DNA from: Fuerstiella sp.
Lineage (GTDB): Bacteria > Planctomycetota > Planctomycetia > Planctomycetales > Planctomycetaceae
DNA: 64,000 nucleotides
NCBI GenBank assembly: GCA_029245955.1
Contig: JAQWOH010000034.1
Coordinates: 1 to 64,000 of the forward strand
Direction of reading: 5' to 3'
A program made the position numbers and the translations under genes. The notes below the pieces were generated by a model that ran no database searches, was not told the DNA's origin, and saw only the letters and a list, made by a program, of their open reading frames with translations. Shown in pieces: positions 8,585-17,996 of the stretch. Numbering within the stretch: position 1 is the first letter of the stretch; every line of letters starts with the position of its first letter.

Positions 8585-11224
8585 CTAATCCAGATAAACG
8601 AACTCATTGCTGCTCATCAGCATTTGGCACAGATCAATACGCGCTTTTTTTTCCGCTGCTGCCAGCGTTTCCGGTTTGCCGCGAACAGCTTCTGCAGTTT
8701 CACTCAGATACTCTGCTTTCTGAGCTTCGACGAATCCTGTCAACAGATGGCGTTCGTCTCCTGTCGCCGGGCGTGCAAATGCTCTGAGCACGGCCTGTTC
8801 AACCGGATCCACTGACTGATCGGCTGCAATTTGTTCCGCAAATGCGGTGGCGGCGCGAGTGATCGTATCACCGTTGAGCAGTGCGAGTGCCTGCGTCGAA
8901 ACCGTGGACATGCTTCGCTGAGTGCAGTTTACCGACATCGTCGGCTGGTCAAATACCTGCAGCAGTGTCTCAGGCGTTAGGCGTTTAATCTTCACATAAA
9001 TCGAACGTCGATTCTGATCCGCACCGGCCGGCACAATCACCTCGCCGTTTTTCTGTCGTGCCACGGCCTGTGAAGCACCGAACATCTTCGGATTGAGCGT
9101 ACCGGACACGGTCAGAAATGCATCCCGTACGGCCTCGGCTTCCAGTCGCCGCATTGTGTGTCGCCACAATAACCGATTTTCCGGATCGACTTCCTGACAG
9201 GTCGCCCGATGTTCGGCAGTGACGCGAGAACGTTGTCGCCAGGTGCTTGATGTCATGATTAGACGGTGCATGTGTTTGACGCTCCAGCCGCTGCGGACAA
9301 ACTCGGATGCCAGCCAGTCCAGCAATTCCGGGTGCGAGGGGGGTGAACCGGACACACCGAAGTCGTCAGGAGTATCAACAATACCGATGCCGAAGTGGTG
9401 CATCCAGATGCGGTTAACCATCACTCGTGCGGTCAGCGGGTGATCAGGCTGCGTCAGCCAGCGGGCGAAGGCCAGTCGGCGGCCGCTGGTCTTTGCTTCC
9501 ATGGCCGGCGCCGTCCACTGGAAGTCCTGCGGCGTTTGCAGCGTTGAGATTACACCGGGTTCCACCGATGGCCCAGGCGTCAGTGCATCGCCGCGCAGCA
9601 GGATACGCGTCGTCACTGCTCCCGGCAGATCGTAAAGAGCACGAACTTCGTCAAACAGCTGCCGCCGCCTTTCTTCCACGGCGACTTTCGCGTTCAGATC
9701 AGAAGTCTCCTTATTGTAGACCGAGTATTCTGCAAGTGCCGTATCCAGTTCTTTGGCTGCTGGACGGAGCGTCTTCTCAAACTTCTCGACCAGATACATC
9801 TGAACCTTCGAGCGATCTTCTGTTTTCGCCGTGAAAGCTGCTTTGACGTCCTCACGAATCTGTTCCGGCAGGCCATTCAGGCGATCGTCAAACAGCCGGT
9901 TCGTGAATGTCGCTTTCAGTGCAGCAAGTTCAGCTTTCATTTTCTTCAGGACGACTTCGACTTCGGCATTCTGTTTGGCAGCGACCTCTTGTTCCTTCTT
10001 CGAAGCAATCGGCAGTCGCCGGTTCATTTGCGGCACCCAGTCATCCGGCCGATAGGCGCCCATAAACACCGCCTGCATGCGATAGTAGTCGACCTGCGGG
10101 ATCGGATCGAATTTATGACTGTGACACCGAGCACACTGAATGGTCAGCCCCATCGTGGATGAACAGACAATTTGTAACGTGTCAAACAGTGTCGGGTAGA
10201 AGTACTGCGACGCGGCATTCTTGATCGTATTGAAATCCGGTCGACTGGGATCTGCCGCAGTTCGCAGGTAGCCGGTGGCGACAATGCCTTCGATTACGTC
10301 ATCCGACAGGTGATCATCGGACTCAAATGCCGTCCAGTAGCCTGTCAGTTCATCGCCCGCAATCTGTTCCTGCAGGAAACGATCGTAAGGCTTGTCGCTG
10401 TTGAATGCTCGGATGACATAATCCCGAAACCGCCACGCCAGAGGCAGTTCTCGGTCTTCGTTCAGAATCCCGGCGGATTCCGTGAACCCGGTCACATCCA
10501 GCCAGTGCCGCCCCCAGCGTTCTCCGTAATGCTTACTGGCCAGCAGATTTTCGATCAGATTTTCGTAGCCGCCGGCGTTTCCGTTGCTCATGAAACGTCT
10601 GACGTCTTCCGGCGACGGGGGCAGCCCCGTCAAATCGTAGGTTGCACGTCGCAGAAGTGTCAGCGGATCCGCGGTCGGCGCCATGGCCAGGTTCTGTTCT
10701 TCAAGTTGACGCATTACGAATGCGTCGATCGGATTCCGCACACGCTCCGCATGCATGACGTCCGGCAACTCCGGACGGACCGGTGGATGAAACGACCAGT
10801 GCTCAACCTCCGTGACATCGGCTGAGCGATCGACTGCGGCTGCATTACTGACACCATTCGCTCCGTCGTTGATCCATTTGCGAATCAGTCCTTTTTCCTC
10901 AGTCGTGACCTTCTGTCCGACCGGGGGCATTTTTCCGGAACTGATTTTTTCGTACAACAGACTGAATTCTGCCGCCCGGATTCGCAGAGCCGCTCCGGAA
11001 TCACCACCGGTCAGCAGCGATGACGGACTGGTCAGATTCAGTCCGGCTTTCGGTTCGACACCGGCATGGCAGCGGATACATCTGGCCCGAAAAATGGGCA
11101 GGATATCCCGGGCGAACGTTAGTTCACTGTCTGCGTCGTCCGCCCGCACTCCGGCCGAACAAAACGCCACCAACAGCAACGCTGACGTCATCAGATAGTT
11201 TGATTGGACGAAACCACACCTCAT
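8585..11224 (-). CDS. PSCyt1-DUF1549-DUF1553 (PSD1) exported cytochrome-like protein
   Basis: An 879-residue exported protein with three planctomycete-typical domains. A signal sequence ([13 protein letters not shown]) is followed by a PSCyt1 heme-type site CIRCH at about residues 49-53, whose motif could bind heme c covalently. DUF1549 runs from about 165 ([10 protein letters not shown]...[11 protein letters not shown]) and holds a second [12 protein letters not shown] motif. DUF1553 runs from about 585 ([17 protein letters not shown]...DFG) to the C-terminal [10 protein letters not shown]. Between them is a charged helical insert (about 440-540). The start at 11224 is chosen for the GGGA upstream and for signal position; a longer frame begins at 11287. 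It is co-transcribed with the DUF1501 gene. The function is unproven; a secreted oxidoreductase acting with DUF1501 is an inference. Confidence 0.88.
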   Translation of the reverse strand: MRCGFVQSNYLMTSALLLVAFCSAGVRADDADSELTFARDILPIFRARCIRCHAGVEPKAGLNLTSPSSLLTGGDSGAALRIRAAEFSLLYEKISSGKMPPVGQKVTTEEKGLIRKWINDGANGVSNAAAVDRSADVTEVEHWSFHPPVRPELPDVMHAERVRNPIDAFVMRQLEEQNLAMAPTADPLTLLRRATYDLTGLPPSPEDVRRFMSNGNAGGYENLIENLLASKHYGERWGRHWLDVTGFTESAGILNEDRELPLAWRFRDYVIRAFNSDKPYDRFLQEQIAGDELTGYWTAFESDDHLSDDVIEGIVATGYLRTAADPSRPDFNTIKNAASQYFYPTLFDTLQIVCSSTMGLTIQCARCHSHKFDPIPQVDYYRMQAVFMGAYRPDDWVPQMNRRLPIASKKEQEVAAKQNAEVEVVLKKMKAELAALKATFTNRLFDDRLNGLPEQIREDVKAAFTAKTEDRSKVQMYLVEKFEKTLRPAAKELDTALAEYSVYNKETSDLNAKVAVEERRRQLFDEVRALYDLPGAVTTRILLRGDALTPGPSVEPGVISTLQTPQDFQWTAPAMEAKTSGRRLAFARWLTQPDHPLTARVMVNRIWMHHFGIGIVDTPDDFGVSGSPPSHPELLDWLASEFVRSGWSVKHMHRLIMTSSTWRQRSRVTAEHRATCQEVDPENRLLWRHTMRRLEAEAVRDAFLTVSGTLNPKMFGASQAVARQKNGEVIVPAGADQNRRSIYVKIKRLTPETLLQVFDQPTMSVNCTQRSMSTVSTQALALLNGDTITRAATAFAEQIAADQSVDPVEQAVLRAFARPATGDERHLLTGFVEAQKAEYLSETAEAVRGKPETLAAAEKKARIDLCQMLMSSNEFVYLD

Positions 11225-11349
11225 CGAACAATTCCCGAGGATCAAAACGGCATATCGAGGATGCCCCATTCTATCGAAACTCGACATCAGATGACCACTG
11301 CATAGCCTTCCGAAACCGCTGATTCAGAGCTTGACATGGCTGAGTCTGG

Positions 11350-11926
11350 TTAAGAGAACGTCGAGTTGGAGGACGTTAGCTCTGACTTCAGCCCCGCTGT
11401 GCAGATCGTCGTAAGGGCCGGAATCGTTGACGATTGCGTTCCTGAATGCTGCTCATAACCGCGTCCGTGACCTGGAACAGCCGGTACGCGGTTGCTCACA
11501 TGTCGCAGCAGTACGCGAGCGACAGGGATTGCATTGTCGAGTTCGCCCTGCAGCCGGCCAATTAATTTCAACGCGTCATCAGCGGAGTTCAGCTGGACGA
11601 TGCCCTGCGTGTCACTTCGTCTTTAAGCTCTAGCTCAACAATCAGAATCCCGGCCCGCGACGTCGTTTCAATCGTCTTGATCTGTTCGATGTCAAGAAGC
11701 TCATCTTCAATCTTCTCCGTAACCAGCGACTCGACACGCTCTGACAGGCCGTCGATTCGGCCACGACAATCAGGGCGATTGTCAGTACAAGCAGTCGACG
11801 GTTACGATGGAAAAGATCGGACATTGAAGAAGTTTTCGAGAGTTCGCTGTCCTGGCTGCCAGCCTGTTTTCCAGAATGGAATGCAGATTTTGGACGTGGT
11901 GGCAGCGTGTGCTGCGCATGTGTCAT
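11350..11926 (-). pseudogene. RND efflux transporter, heavily deleted remnant
   Basis: Scattered pieces of one AcrB-type RND pump read in order on the minus strand, in changing frames. First comes the first membrane helix (LFHRNRRLLVLTIALIVVA). Then, after a deletion of roughly 45 codons and a frame change, the porter-domain start ERVESLVTEKIEDELLDIEQ and TIETTSRAGILIVELELKDEV. After another deletion there is a later porter piece (LIGRLQGELDNAIPVARVLLR), and finally the C-terminal landmark RFRPALTTICT. An intact pump has over 1000 residues, so most of the gene is gone. It sits directly after the adaptor remnant, the usual operon order. No function can remain. Confidence 0.7.
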
Positions 11927-11928
11927 TG

Positions 11929-12213
11929 TTACAGGCTGACGACGGACGCTGCGTCGGAGTTCTGAACTGTCTGGCCGGTCGAAATACGATGAATGCCAGA
12001 AGTCACGACTCTGTCGCCGGACCTCAATGTTCCAGGAACAGGAATTCGATCTGATTTTGTGTGCAGCACTTCCACGTCACGCCGTTCAACAAAGAATCTG
12101 TGCGGCGTTGCACAGAAGTGCGTTTCGTCCGGAACCGCCACCAGGCAGAAAAAGAGTTCTCGTTTGGCCTGGGTCAGCGATGTTGACGGCAACCAGAGTC
12201 CGGACGACATCAG
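11929..12213 (-). pseudogene. RND efflux adaptor (membrane fusion protein), C-terminal remnant
   Basis: About 93 residues matching the end of a HlyD/AcrA-type periplasmic adaptor: LWLPSTSLTQAKRELFFCLV (barrel domain), then VERRDVEVLHT, and the membrane-proximal GTLRSGDRVVTSGIHRI with the final GQTV. The N-terminal hairpin and lipoyl domains are missing, and the upstream sequence stops just before the uracil-DNA glycosylase gene. Its stop is immediately followed by the start of the RND remnant, as in functional efflux operons. A Thr-Gly pair stands where relatives usually have a conserved Pro-Gly before the last strand. Confidence 0.7.
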
Positions 12214-12237
12214 TGTTGTTGCCAGCCGCAGTCGCCG

Positions 12238-12960
12238 TTACGGCCGCCCCGAATCAACCATCTTCCGTACTTTCCGAAATACGGCGTTCAGCATCGGTTC
12301 AGTCAATCGTCCCGTGAACGTATTTTGCTGGCTGGGGTGATAGCTGCCAACCAATGTGACGCTGCTGGTCAGTTGAACCGAATTTCCATGTCCGAACTTC
12401 GGTTTCCTGTCGAGCAGCAATTCCTCGGGGCAGTTGTTGCGAAAGTGGTGCCACACGGTGTTCCACGCAATTCCACCGAGTGCCAGCAGGACACGCACGG
12501 GCAGTTGAGTCAATGCAGCATCAAACCAGTCGGCACAGTTGGCCAGTTCTTCGGTCGTCGGCTTGTTGCCAGGAGGGGCGCAGTGACAGGCGTTGATAAT
12601 AGCGCAGTTATTCAGTTGCAAACCATCATTGGCCGAAGTTGCATTTTTCTGGTTTGCGAAGCCGGCTTTATGGAGAGCACGGTACAACCAGTCGCCGCTG
12701 CGATCCCCTGTGAACATTCGTCCCGTGCGATTGGCCCCATGAGCACCTGGAGCCAGTCCCACGACTAACAGTTGTGCTCGTGCATCGCCGAAGTTGGGAA
12801 CCGGCTTACCCCAATAAGTTTCATCCCGATAGGCTGCTCGTTTCTCTGACGCGACGGTGCGGCAATACTTAATAAGTCTGGGGCAACGCTCGCAGCTGGT
12901 GATTTTCTGATTGAGCGCATTCCAGCGACGCTCGTGTGCAGAGTGTTTCTTCTTCTTCAC
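12238..12960 (-). CDS. Uracil-DNA glycosylase, family 5 (UdgB type)
   Basis: Removes uracil, and in this family also other deaminated bases, from DNA as the first step of base excision repair. The 240-residue length is typical. Motif 1 is [19 protein letters not shown] (about residues 68-86). Motif 2 near the C-terminus is [13 protein letters not shown]. Iron-sulfur ligands are visible as CERC near residue 23 and the later INACHCAPP and NCADWFD cysteines, consistent with the 4Fe-4S cluster of families 4 and 5. The GAHG form of motif 1 favours family 5. The start ATG is followed by a Lys-rich head (MKKKKH). Its left neighbour is the dead efflux adaptor, so it is transcribed as a separate unit. 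Confidence 0.9.
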   Translation of the reverse strand: MKKKKHSAHERRWNALNQKITSCERCPRLIKYCRTVASEKRAAYRDETYWGKPVPNFGDARAQLLVVGLAPGAHGANRTGRMFTGDRSGDWLYRALHKAGFANQKNATSANDGLQLNNCAIINACHCAPPGNKPTTEELANCADWFDAALTQLPVRVLLALGGIAWNTVWHHFRNNCPEELLLDRKPKFGHGNSVQLTSSVTLVGSYHPSQQNTFTGRLTEPMLNAVFRKVRKMVDSGRP

Positions 12961-13017
12961 AGTTCCCTGGTCCCTGGTCAGAGTCTGTACCCGCGCTGTC
13001 GGCAGATATCACTGTCA

Positions 13018-13365
13018 TCAGGCATCTGCGGAACGGGCCGCTGACAGCATCGTTTCGATGGCAGAGCGACCGGTGTCGCTGACCTGGATTCCCAGTTCCG
13101 CGGCTTTTGCGGTGACACCCACGATCTTCGCATCAAAAAGATCTTCAGGTTCCACCAGTGGATTGGTCGGCGTGCCTTTGGCGATGGCGATCGCCTGCCC
13201 GAACTCCTCGGCGGTCTTCAGGTCATAGATGCCGCAACCGACAATGCCGACGGGGGTCAGTACGGAACAATACTGGCCTCCCACCCATCGCTGACTGGTG
13301 CCGATCGCTGACCCGTTTTCGAATTGTAATTGTCGCTGAGTGGAAGACGGTACCGAGTCAGTCAT
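13018..13365 (-). CDS. DUF1805 (YunC-like) domain protein
   Basis: A 115-residue cytoplasmic protein. The core GQYCSVLTPVGIVGCGIYDL, followed by GQAIAIAKGTP and EDLFDAKIVGVT, matches the DUF1805/YunC family, small one-domain proteins of unknown role. The ATG at 13365 is chosen for its ribosome binding site (AGGA, spacing 7). The longer frame from 13416 adds 17 residues unlike the family. It lies 57 bases downstream of the glycosylase gene's start, on the same strand, so it would be first in any shared transcript. No signal peptide or metal site is obvious. Confidence 0.75.
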   Translation of the reverse strand: MTDSVPSSTQRQLQFENGSAIGTSQRWVGGQYCSVLTPVGIVGCGIYDLKTAEEFGQAIAIAKGTPTNPLVEPEDLFDAKIVGVTAKAAELGIQVSDTGRSAIETMLSAARSADA

Positions 13366-13556
13366 TTGAAAATCCTGATGCGCCGCGAAAAGTTTATGGT
13401 ATTGACGTGCTGCCAACGGCCTCCGAAGCCGTCAGTTTAGTTGGCAGCCACGACAGATCAATCCGGAACAGATCATCGGTGGCTGGACTCACGTGGCAAT
13501 TACTCCACAATAGAATGTGACGTTCTTGTGTTTTCGAATTCCGGAGCCGGACCATT

Positions 13557-14636
13557 ATGACTCAACAGGCATCATCCCGTCGTCAGTTTCTATCCACGGC
13601 CGCAACCGGGGCAGCCCTGATCACTGCAGCGCCCATGGCTTTCACAGCCAGTCGGACCAGCGATGAGGTCATTACCGGCGAAGGAGAACACACGTTCCGA
13701 GTCCGCCACGACTGGCCGATGCTGCCGGACAAGTATAACTGGCAGACTACGCATAATGTGGCTGTGGACAAAGCCGGAAATCTGTACGTCATCCACGAAG
13801 GCCGCGCCGATCAGAAGGACCATCCTTCCATTTTTGTCTTTGATCCGGAACGGAAATTTATTCGAGCCTTCGGCGCTCAGTTTCAGGGCGGTGGACATGG
13901 CATTGAGGTGCGGCAGGAAGGCAGTGACGAATTCCTGTATGTCGCGGCTTATCAGCAGGTTAAATGTTTTGCCAAAATGACGCTGACTGGAGAGATTGTC
14001 TGGTTTCGAAAAGCGCCGATGGAATCCGGAGTTTACGCGTCTGGAGAAGACACCAGTACGTCGAAGACATGGACGCGTCAGGGATTCCTGCCGACAAACT
14101 TTGCGTTTCTGGACGACGGCGGGTTTCTGCTGGCCGACGGCTACGGGTCGTTCCACATTCACCGTTTCGACAGGGACGTCAATTGGGTCAGCAGTTTTGG
14201 CGGTGACGGCGACGGCAAGGGCAAGTTCAAGACGGCTCATGGCTTGTGGGTCGACAAACGTCCGGGCCGAGAACCGTCTATCGTGGTCACAGATCGAGCC
14301 CATAACACTCTGCAGATCTTCGACATGGATGGCGAGTACCAGGAAACACTGGAAGGATTTGGCCTGCCCGCCAACGTCGATACCTGGCGGAACCTGATGC
14401 TGATTCCGGAACTGAAGGCACGGGTGACGCTGCTGAACGAAAAGAACGAAGTCGTCGCCCATCTCGGTACGGCGATTGACCGGTTGAATAAGGTCAAGAA
14501 TCTTCGTGGACAGCCAAAGGAGTGGAAAAACGGCCAGTTTGTTCATCCGCACGATGCGTGCTTCGCGGCCAATGGTGACATCTATGTGGCGGAATGGGTC
14601 GGCACCGGACGCGTCACAAAACTGGAACGCGTGTGA
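13557..14636 (+). CDS. Tat-exported NHL-repeat beta-propeller protein
   Basis: A 359-residue protein with a Tat signal at the N-terminus (SSRRQFLSTAATGAAL, the RRxFL motif). The rest is a six-bladed NHL/peptidylglycine-lyase-like propeller. Recurring blade signatures include VAVDKAGNLYVIHEG, LTGEIVWFRKAP, FAFLDDGGFLLADGYGS, HGLWVDKRPG, VVTDRAHNTLQIFD and HDACFAANGDIYVAEWVGTGRV. Such secreted propellers are abundant in planctomycetes and bind ligands or act as lyases or lactonases. The catalytic residues could not be assigned, so activity is open. It stands alone. A hairpin repeat follows its stop by about 30 bases. Confidence 0.8.
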   Translation: MTQQASSRRQFLSTAATGAALITAAPMAFTASRTSDEVITGEGEHTFRVRHDWPMLPDKYNWQTTHNVAVDKAGNLYVIHEGRADQKDHPSIFVFDPERKFIRAFGAQFQGGGHGIEVRQEGSDEFLYVAAYQQVKCFAKMTLTGEIVWFRKAPMESGVYASGEDTSTSKTWTRQGFLPTNFAFLDDGGFLLADGYGSFHIHRFDRDVNWVSSFGGDGDGKGKFKTAHGLWVDKRPGREPSIVVTDRAHNTLQIFDMDGEYQETLEGFGLPANVDTWRNLMLIPELKARVTLLNEKNEVVAHLGTAIDRLNKVKNLRGQPKEWKNGQFVHPHDACFAANGDIYVAEWVGTGRVTKLERV

Positions 14637-14666
14637 AGACGGGGCCCTTGCCCCCCCCGCACTTTT

Positions 14667-14695
14667 CTCGTTCCCGGACTCCGGTTTGGGAACGC
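14667..14695. repeat. Dispersed hairpin repeat, copy 1
   Basis: CTCGTTCCC is followed after 12 bases by GGGAACG, giving a 7-base-pair stem (14669-14675 with 14688-14694). Nearly the same sequence occurs at 56379-56405 with a longer stem. Both copies lie just after the stop codon of a plus-strand exported-protein gene. It may be a REP-like palindrome that also serves as a transcription end. Confidence 0.6.
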
Positions 14696-14758
14696 ATATC
14701 CTTGAAGCTCGGCTTCGCCGCGTGCATTCAATCATCAACCGCACGAATCAATTCACCA

Positions 14759-16240
14759 TTACGGTACGTTTGGTAAAGACAGCGAAAGTGGTGGACCGTC
14801 GCCACGACCCTGTGCCCAGCCTTCCAGTGACTTCAGGGTTCTTTGACCGCGCAGAAAGTACAGATTGTCCAGTGACTGCAAGTGATCGTCGAAGGCAGCT
14901 TGCGCCGCAGGTTTCCATTCCGTCTGTGTCACAGCAACCGGAATCAGACTTTGCAGCCTGTCGATGATGGCGATGGCGATCTTCTGATTACTGGCGAACG
15001 AAGGATGAATGTGATCGACCAGCACAGAATTACCGACAATATTGCGCCTAGCCATGTGCTGCAGCAGCTGATGGATATCAAGTAACGGAACCGAGTTGTG
15101 CTCCGTAACGCTTAGCATCGTGTCCTGCAGGACGGACGTCATTCTCAGCGGACAAACATCTTCGTCCCTGGCGCGCCCGAACGCCGCAACGGCATCATCC
15201 AATCTGTTGTCCAGCAGACAGGCCTGACCAAACTGATACCATGAAAACGCGAACTGGTCGTCCGCTGCAGTAATCTGCTCAAGCAGTCTGATTGAAGACT
15301 TCACATCCGTTGTCAGCAGTCGAGTGGCCTGCTTCAGATCAATCCCGACTTGTTTCCGCGTCAGTTCGTCTGTTCGTGCACTGAATTCAGACTTGAATGG
15401 CGGACAGTTCTGCAGATTCGACGGGGGCCGCATGAACAACAGCGGCACGTCTGCAGCACGGGATATGTCGACCATGCGCTGCAGGTTGCGACCGAATGAT
15501 GTGACGACCTGGTCAGCATGCAGTGCAGTGCGAGAGTACGCCTCCAAACCACCCTGATGATCCAGCAGTGCGTCGACTTCTTCGGCCATAACAGAACCGT
15601 GACTGTGTTGATCGACGGTGGTATCCAGTTTGCCCGCCCCGCCCATCGCTGCCTGAAGCAGCCGAAAGCTGTTCCATTCATGAAGTCGGCGGTAGGCGTC
15701 CGATACGATTGGCGCAGCGGAAATGACTTCCGCGTACGTGATGCATTCCAGGAACTCGTTGTGCCCTGTGCACACGATATACAGATCCGGATCGTAGCCC
15801 CGGCACTCCTGCATGATCGGCAGAAGTCGGTAACTCGCGTACGAAATGCCCCCGCAGTTGATGACCTCCCATTGTTTCGAAGGCACAGCATGCTGCAGGC
15901 CGATCTTCAGAAACGTGCCGAATGATGTGGGTACGGAATAGGGTCGTCCCTGAACCGTTGAGCCACCGAAGATGAAGATGCGAAACTCATTCAGAGGCTT
16001 CTGAGCGGAAAATGAATCTTCGGCAAAAAAACTGCGGCGATTCTCAGCCACCTGATAGTTTTGACCGTCCCTGTTGAGCTGGAACAGCGGTCGTACTGCG
16101 GCGAATTCCGCAAATGGATCAATATCAGGACGTTCAGCGCCCCAGCCGGCAATTCGGCAGGTCATTTCAAGCAGCGGCAGCGCGGAAAGTCCCAGCAGCA
16201 CAGCCGCGCAGCGAAACAGCAGTTTGCGATTTTTCCGCAT
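14759..16240 (-). CDS. SGNH/GDSL-type hydrolase, membrane-anchored or exported
   Basis: A 493-residue protein. Residues 1-25 form a signal anchor (MRKNRK then a Leu/Ala core). The four SGNH blocks are visible: Ser in IFGGSTVQG (about residue 92), Gly in NCGGISYASY, Asn in CTGHNEF, and Asp/His in DHIHPSFASN near residue 425. A helical, TPR-like segment (LDDAVAAFGRARDED) lies before block V. It probably removes acyl or other ester groups from an extracellular polymer. The ATG at 16240 is chosen because GGAAG lies 5 bases upstream and the signal sequence starts there; the open frame extends to 16333. It is divergent from the PQQ-propeller gene, with promoters in the shared 190-base gap. Confidence 0.82.
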   Translation of the reverse strand: MRKNRKLLFRCAAVLLGLSALPLLEMTCRIAGWGAERPDIDPFAEFAAVRPLFQLNRDGQNYQVAENRRSFFAEDSFSAQKPLNEFRIFIFGGSTVQGRPYSVPTSFGTFLKIGLQHAVPSKQWEVINCGGISYASYRLLPIMQECRGYDPDLYIVCTGHNEFLECITYAEVISAAPIVSDAYRRLHEWNSFRLLQAAMGGAGKLDTTVDQHSHGSVMAEEVDALLDHQGGLEAYSRTALHADQVVTSFGRNLQRMVDISRAADVPLLFMRPPSNLQNCPPFKSEFSARTDELTRKQVGIDLKQATRLLTTDVKSSIRLLEQITAADDQFAFSWYQFGQACLLDNRLDDAVAAFGRARDEDVCPLRMTSVLQDTMLSVTEHNSVPLLDIHQLLQHMARRNIVGNSVLVDHIHPSFASNQKIAIAIIDRLQSLIPVAVTQTEWKPAAQAAFDDHLQSLDNLYFLRGQRTLKSLEGWAQGRGDGPPLSLSLPNVP

Positions 16241-16430
16241 ACGGACTTCCGACGAACAGAATGACTGGCGTGGTGCAGGCAGACAGAATAAAACAGAGGC
16301 TCTGTTACTGCAAAGCGGAACGTGCAGAATCACGCTTCAGCATACAATGTCGTTCCACGCACGCAGTCACGGTCTTATGTGCACCGTCGCAGCAAGCCGT
16401 TCCCGCCGCTCAATCATCCCGGAATCCATC

Positions 16431-17735
16431 ATGCCTGATCGCACTCATTGCCTTCTGTTCTGTCTTCTGGTGACCATGGGGTCGCAGGTGGTCGCTGAAA
16501 ACTGGCCTGGTTGGAGAGGACCGCGGGGTGACGGAACGTCTCTCGAAACGAATGTCCCGACATCATGGAACGGAGAAACCGGCGAGAACATCGTCTGGAA
16601 AGTGGCCGTTCCAGGCATTGGGCATGCATCGCCCGTTGTCTGGCAGAATCGCATCTTTCTGGTCAGCTGTCTGGAAGAGGAACAGAAACGAGTTCTGATC
16701 TGTCTTGATCGCGCCTCAGGTCAGACGCTGTGGCAGAAGACAGTCGTTGAGTCAGTTCTTGAAACAAAACACCGGCTCAACAGTCATGCTTCCGGCACTC
16801 CCGCGACGGACGGGAAAATTGTTTACGTGACGTTCCTTACCGCTGACGGACACGAAGTCCCGGCCCCTAACGTCGGCAAAGCACGTCCAGTGACACCGGG
16901 CGAAATGGTTGTCGCGGCGTATCGTTTTGACGGCACGAAATTGTGGGAAGTGAAGCCCGGCGAATTCACAAGCGTCCACGGATTTTGCAGTGCACCTGTC
17001 ATTTACAGGAATCTGCTGATCGTGAACGGGGACCATGATGGGACGTCATACGTTGTGGCCCTGGACCGCTTTACGGGAACAACAGTCTGGAAGACCTTTC
17101 GGGAACACAAGACCCGCAGCTATTGCACTCCCATCATCCGAGACGTGGCTGGGAAGACTCAGATGGTCATGACGGGCAGCAAGCGAATCGTCAGCTTTGA
17201 TCCGCAGACCGGTCGACAACACTGGCGGGTTGAAGGTCCCACCGAACAGTTTGTTTCGTCCATGGTGTTCGATGGTCGCAAGTTCTATATGACGGCCGGT
17301 TTTCCGACTCACCATGTGATGGGCATCGAACCGGACGGTTCCGGCGATGTGACGGACACTCACATTGCGTGGCACAGCACTCAGGCGAAGTGTTATGTCC
17401 CGTCGCCGGTGCTCGTGGGCAAGCACCTGTTTGTGGCTGACGATCGCGGTACTGCAAACTGCTTTAATACTGAAGACGGCGAACGTCTGTGGCAGGACCG
17501 ACTGGGTAACCACTTCAGTGCTTCGCTCATTACCGCCAACGGTCTGGCCTACTTTACAGCAGACGATGGAACAACCAGCCTTGTGCGGCCTGGCCCGAAA
17601 ATGAATGTTGTACACGAAAATCCACTGGGCGAATTCACATTTGCCTCACCTGCGATTTCAAGCGGTCAGCTGTTTATCCGAGGCGAAAAGCATCTGTTTG
17701 CGATTGGCCAGGCAACCTCGGTGGCCGCCAAATGA
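16431..17735 (+). CDS. Secreted PQQ-like beta-propeller repeat protein
   Basis: A 434-residue exported protein. It has a short signal peptide (MPDRTHCLLFCLLVTMGSQVVA), then the planctomycete-typical NWPGWRGPRGDGTS opening. Blades of the BamB/PQQ dehydrogenase-like propeller follow, with motifs such as GIGHASPVVWQNRIFL, LICLDRASGQTLWQKT, GTPATDGKIVYVTF and VALDRFTGTTVWK. No PQQ-binding or catalytic residues are convincing, so it is more likely a binding or scaffolding propeller than an enzyme. The ATG at 16431 is chosen as the one directly before the signal peptide; the frame is open further upstream. A paralogous gene begins at 63278. Confidence 0.8.
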   Translation: MPDRTHCLLFCLLVTMGSQVVAENWPGWRGPRGDGTSLETNVPTSWNGETGENIVWKVAVPGIGHASPVVWQNRIFLVSCLEEEQKRVLICLDRASGQTLWQKTVVESVLETKHRLNSHASGTPATDGKIVYVTFLTADGHEVPAPNVGKARPVTPGEMVVAAYRFDGTKLWEVKPGEFTSVHGFCSAPVIYRNLLIVNGDHDGTSYVVALDRFTGTTVWKTFREHKTRSYCTPIIRDVAGKTQMVMTGSKRIVSFDPQTGRQHWRVEGPTEQFVSSMVFDGRKFYMTAGFPTHHVMGIEPDGSGDVTDTHIAWHSTQAKCYVPSPVLVGKHLFVADDRGTANCFNTEDGERLWQDRLGNHFSASLITANGLAYFTADDGTTSLVRPGPKMNVVHENPLGEFTFASPAISSGQLFIRGEKHLFAIGQATSVAAK

Positions 17736-17996
17736 CCCATGCGGGCGACAGACACCGCTCACGTTTTTCCCATCGCGTATGCCATGTCTGACTGCCGAAT
17801 CAACCGTCGGCACAGTCACGACATTTTAAACGAGGTTCTTTCTGCCTTATTGTTTGTATGTCGGGCAGCCAAAGTCTCCGGTTGCCCGGTCTTCTACTCG
17901 CAGTCCACACTGTACGGCCGTCGGCAGCTGCTCAAACAGCCCTGGCTTGTGAGTATCAGGCAGCACGGCAACCAGAAGTTTGCCTGTACAACTGCC

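Noticed and set aside
13590..14744. 384-codon minus-strand frame opposite the NHL propeller gene
   Set aside because: No recognisable motif; the plus-strand frame has a Tat signal and clear propeller blades.
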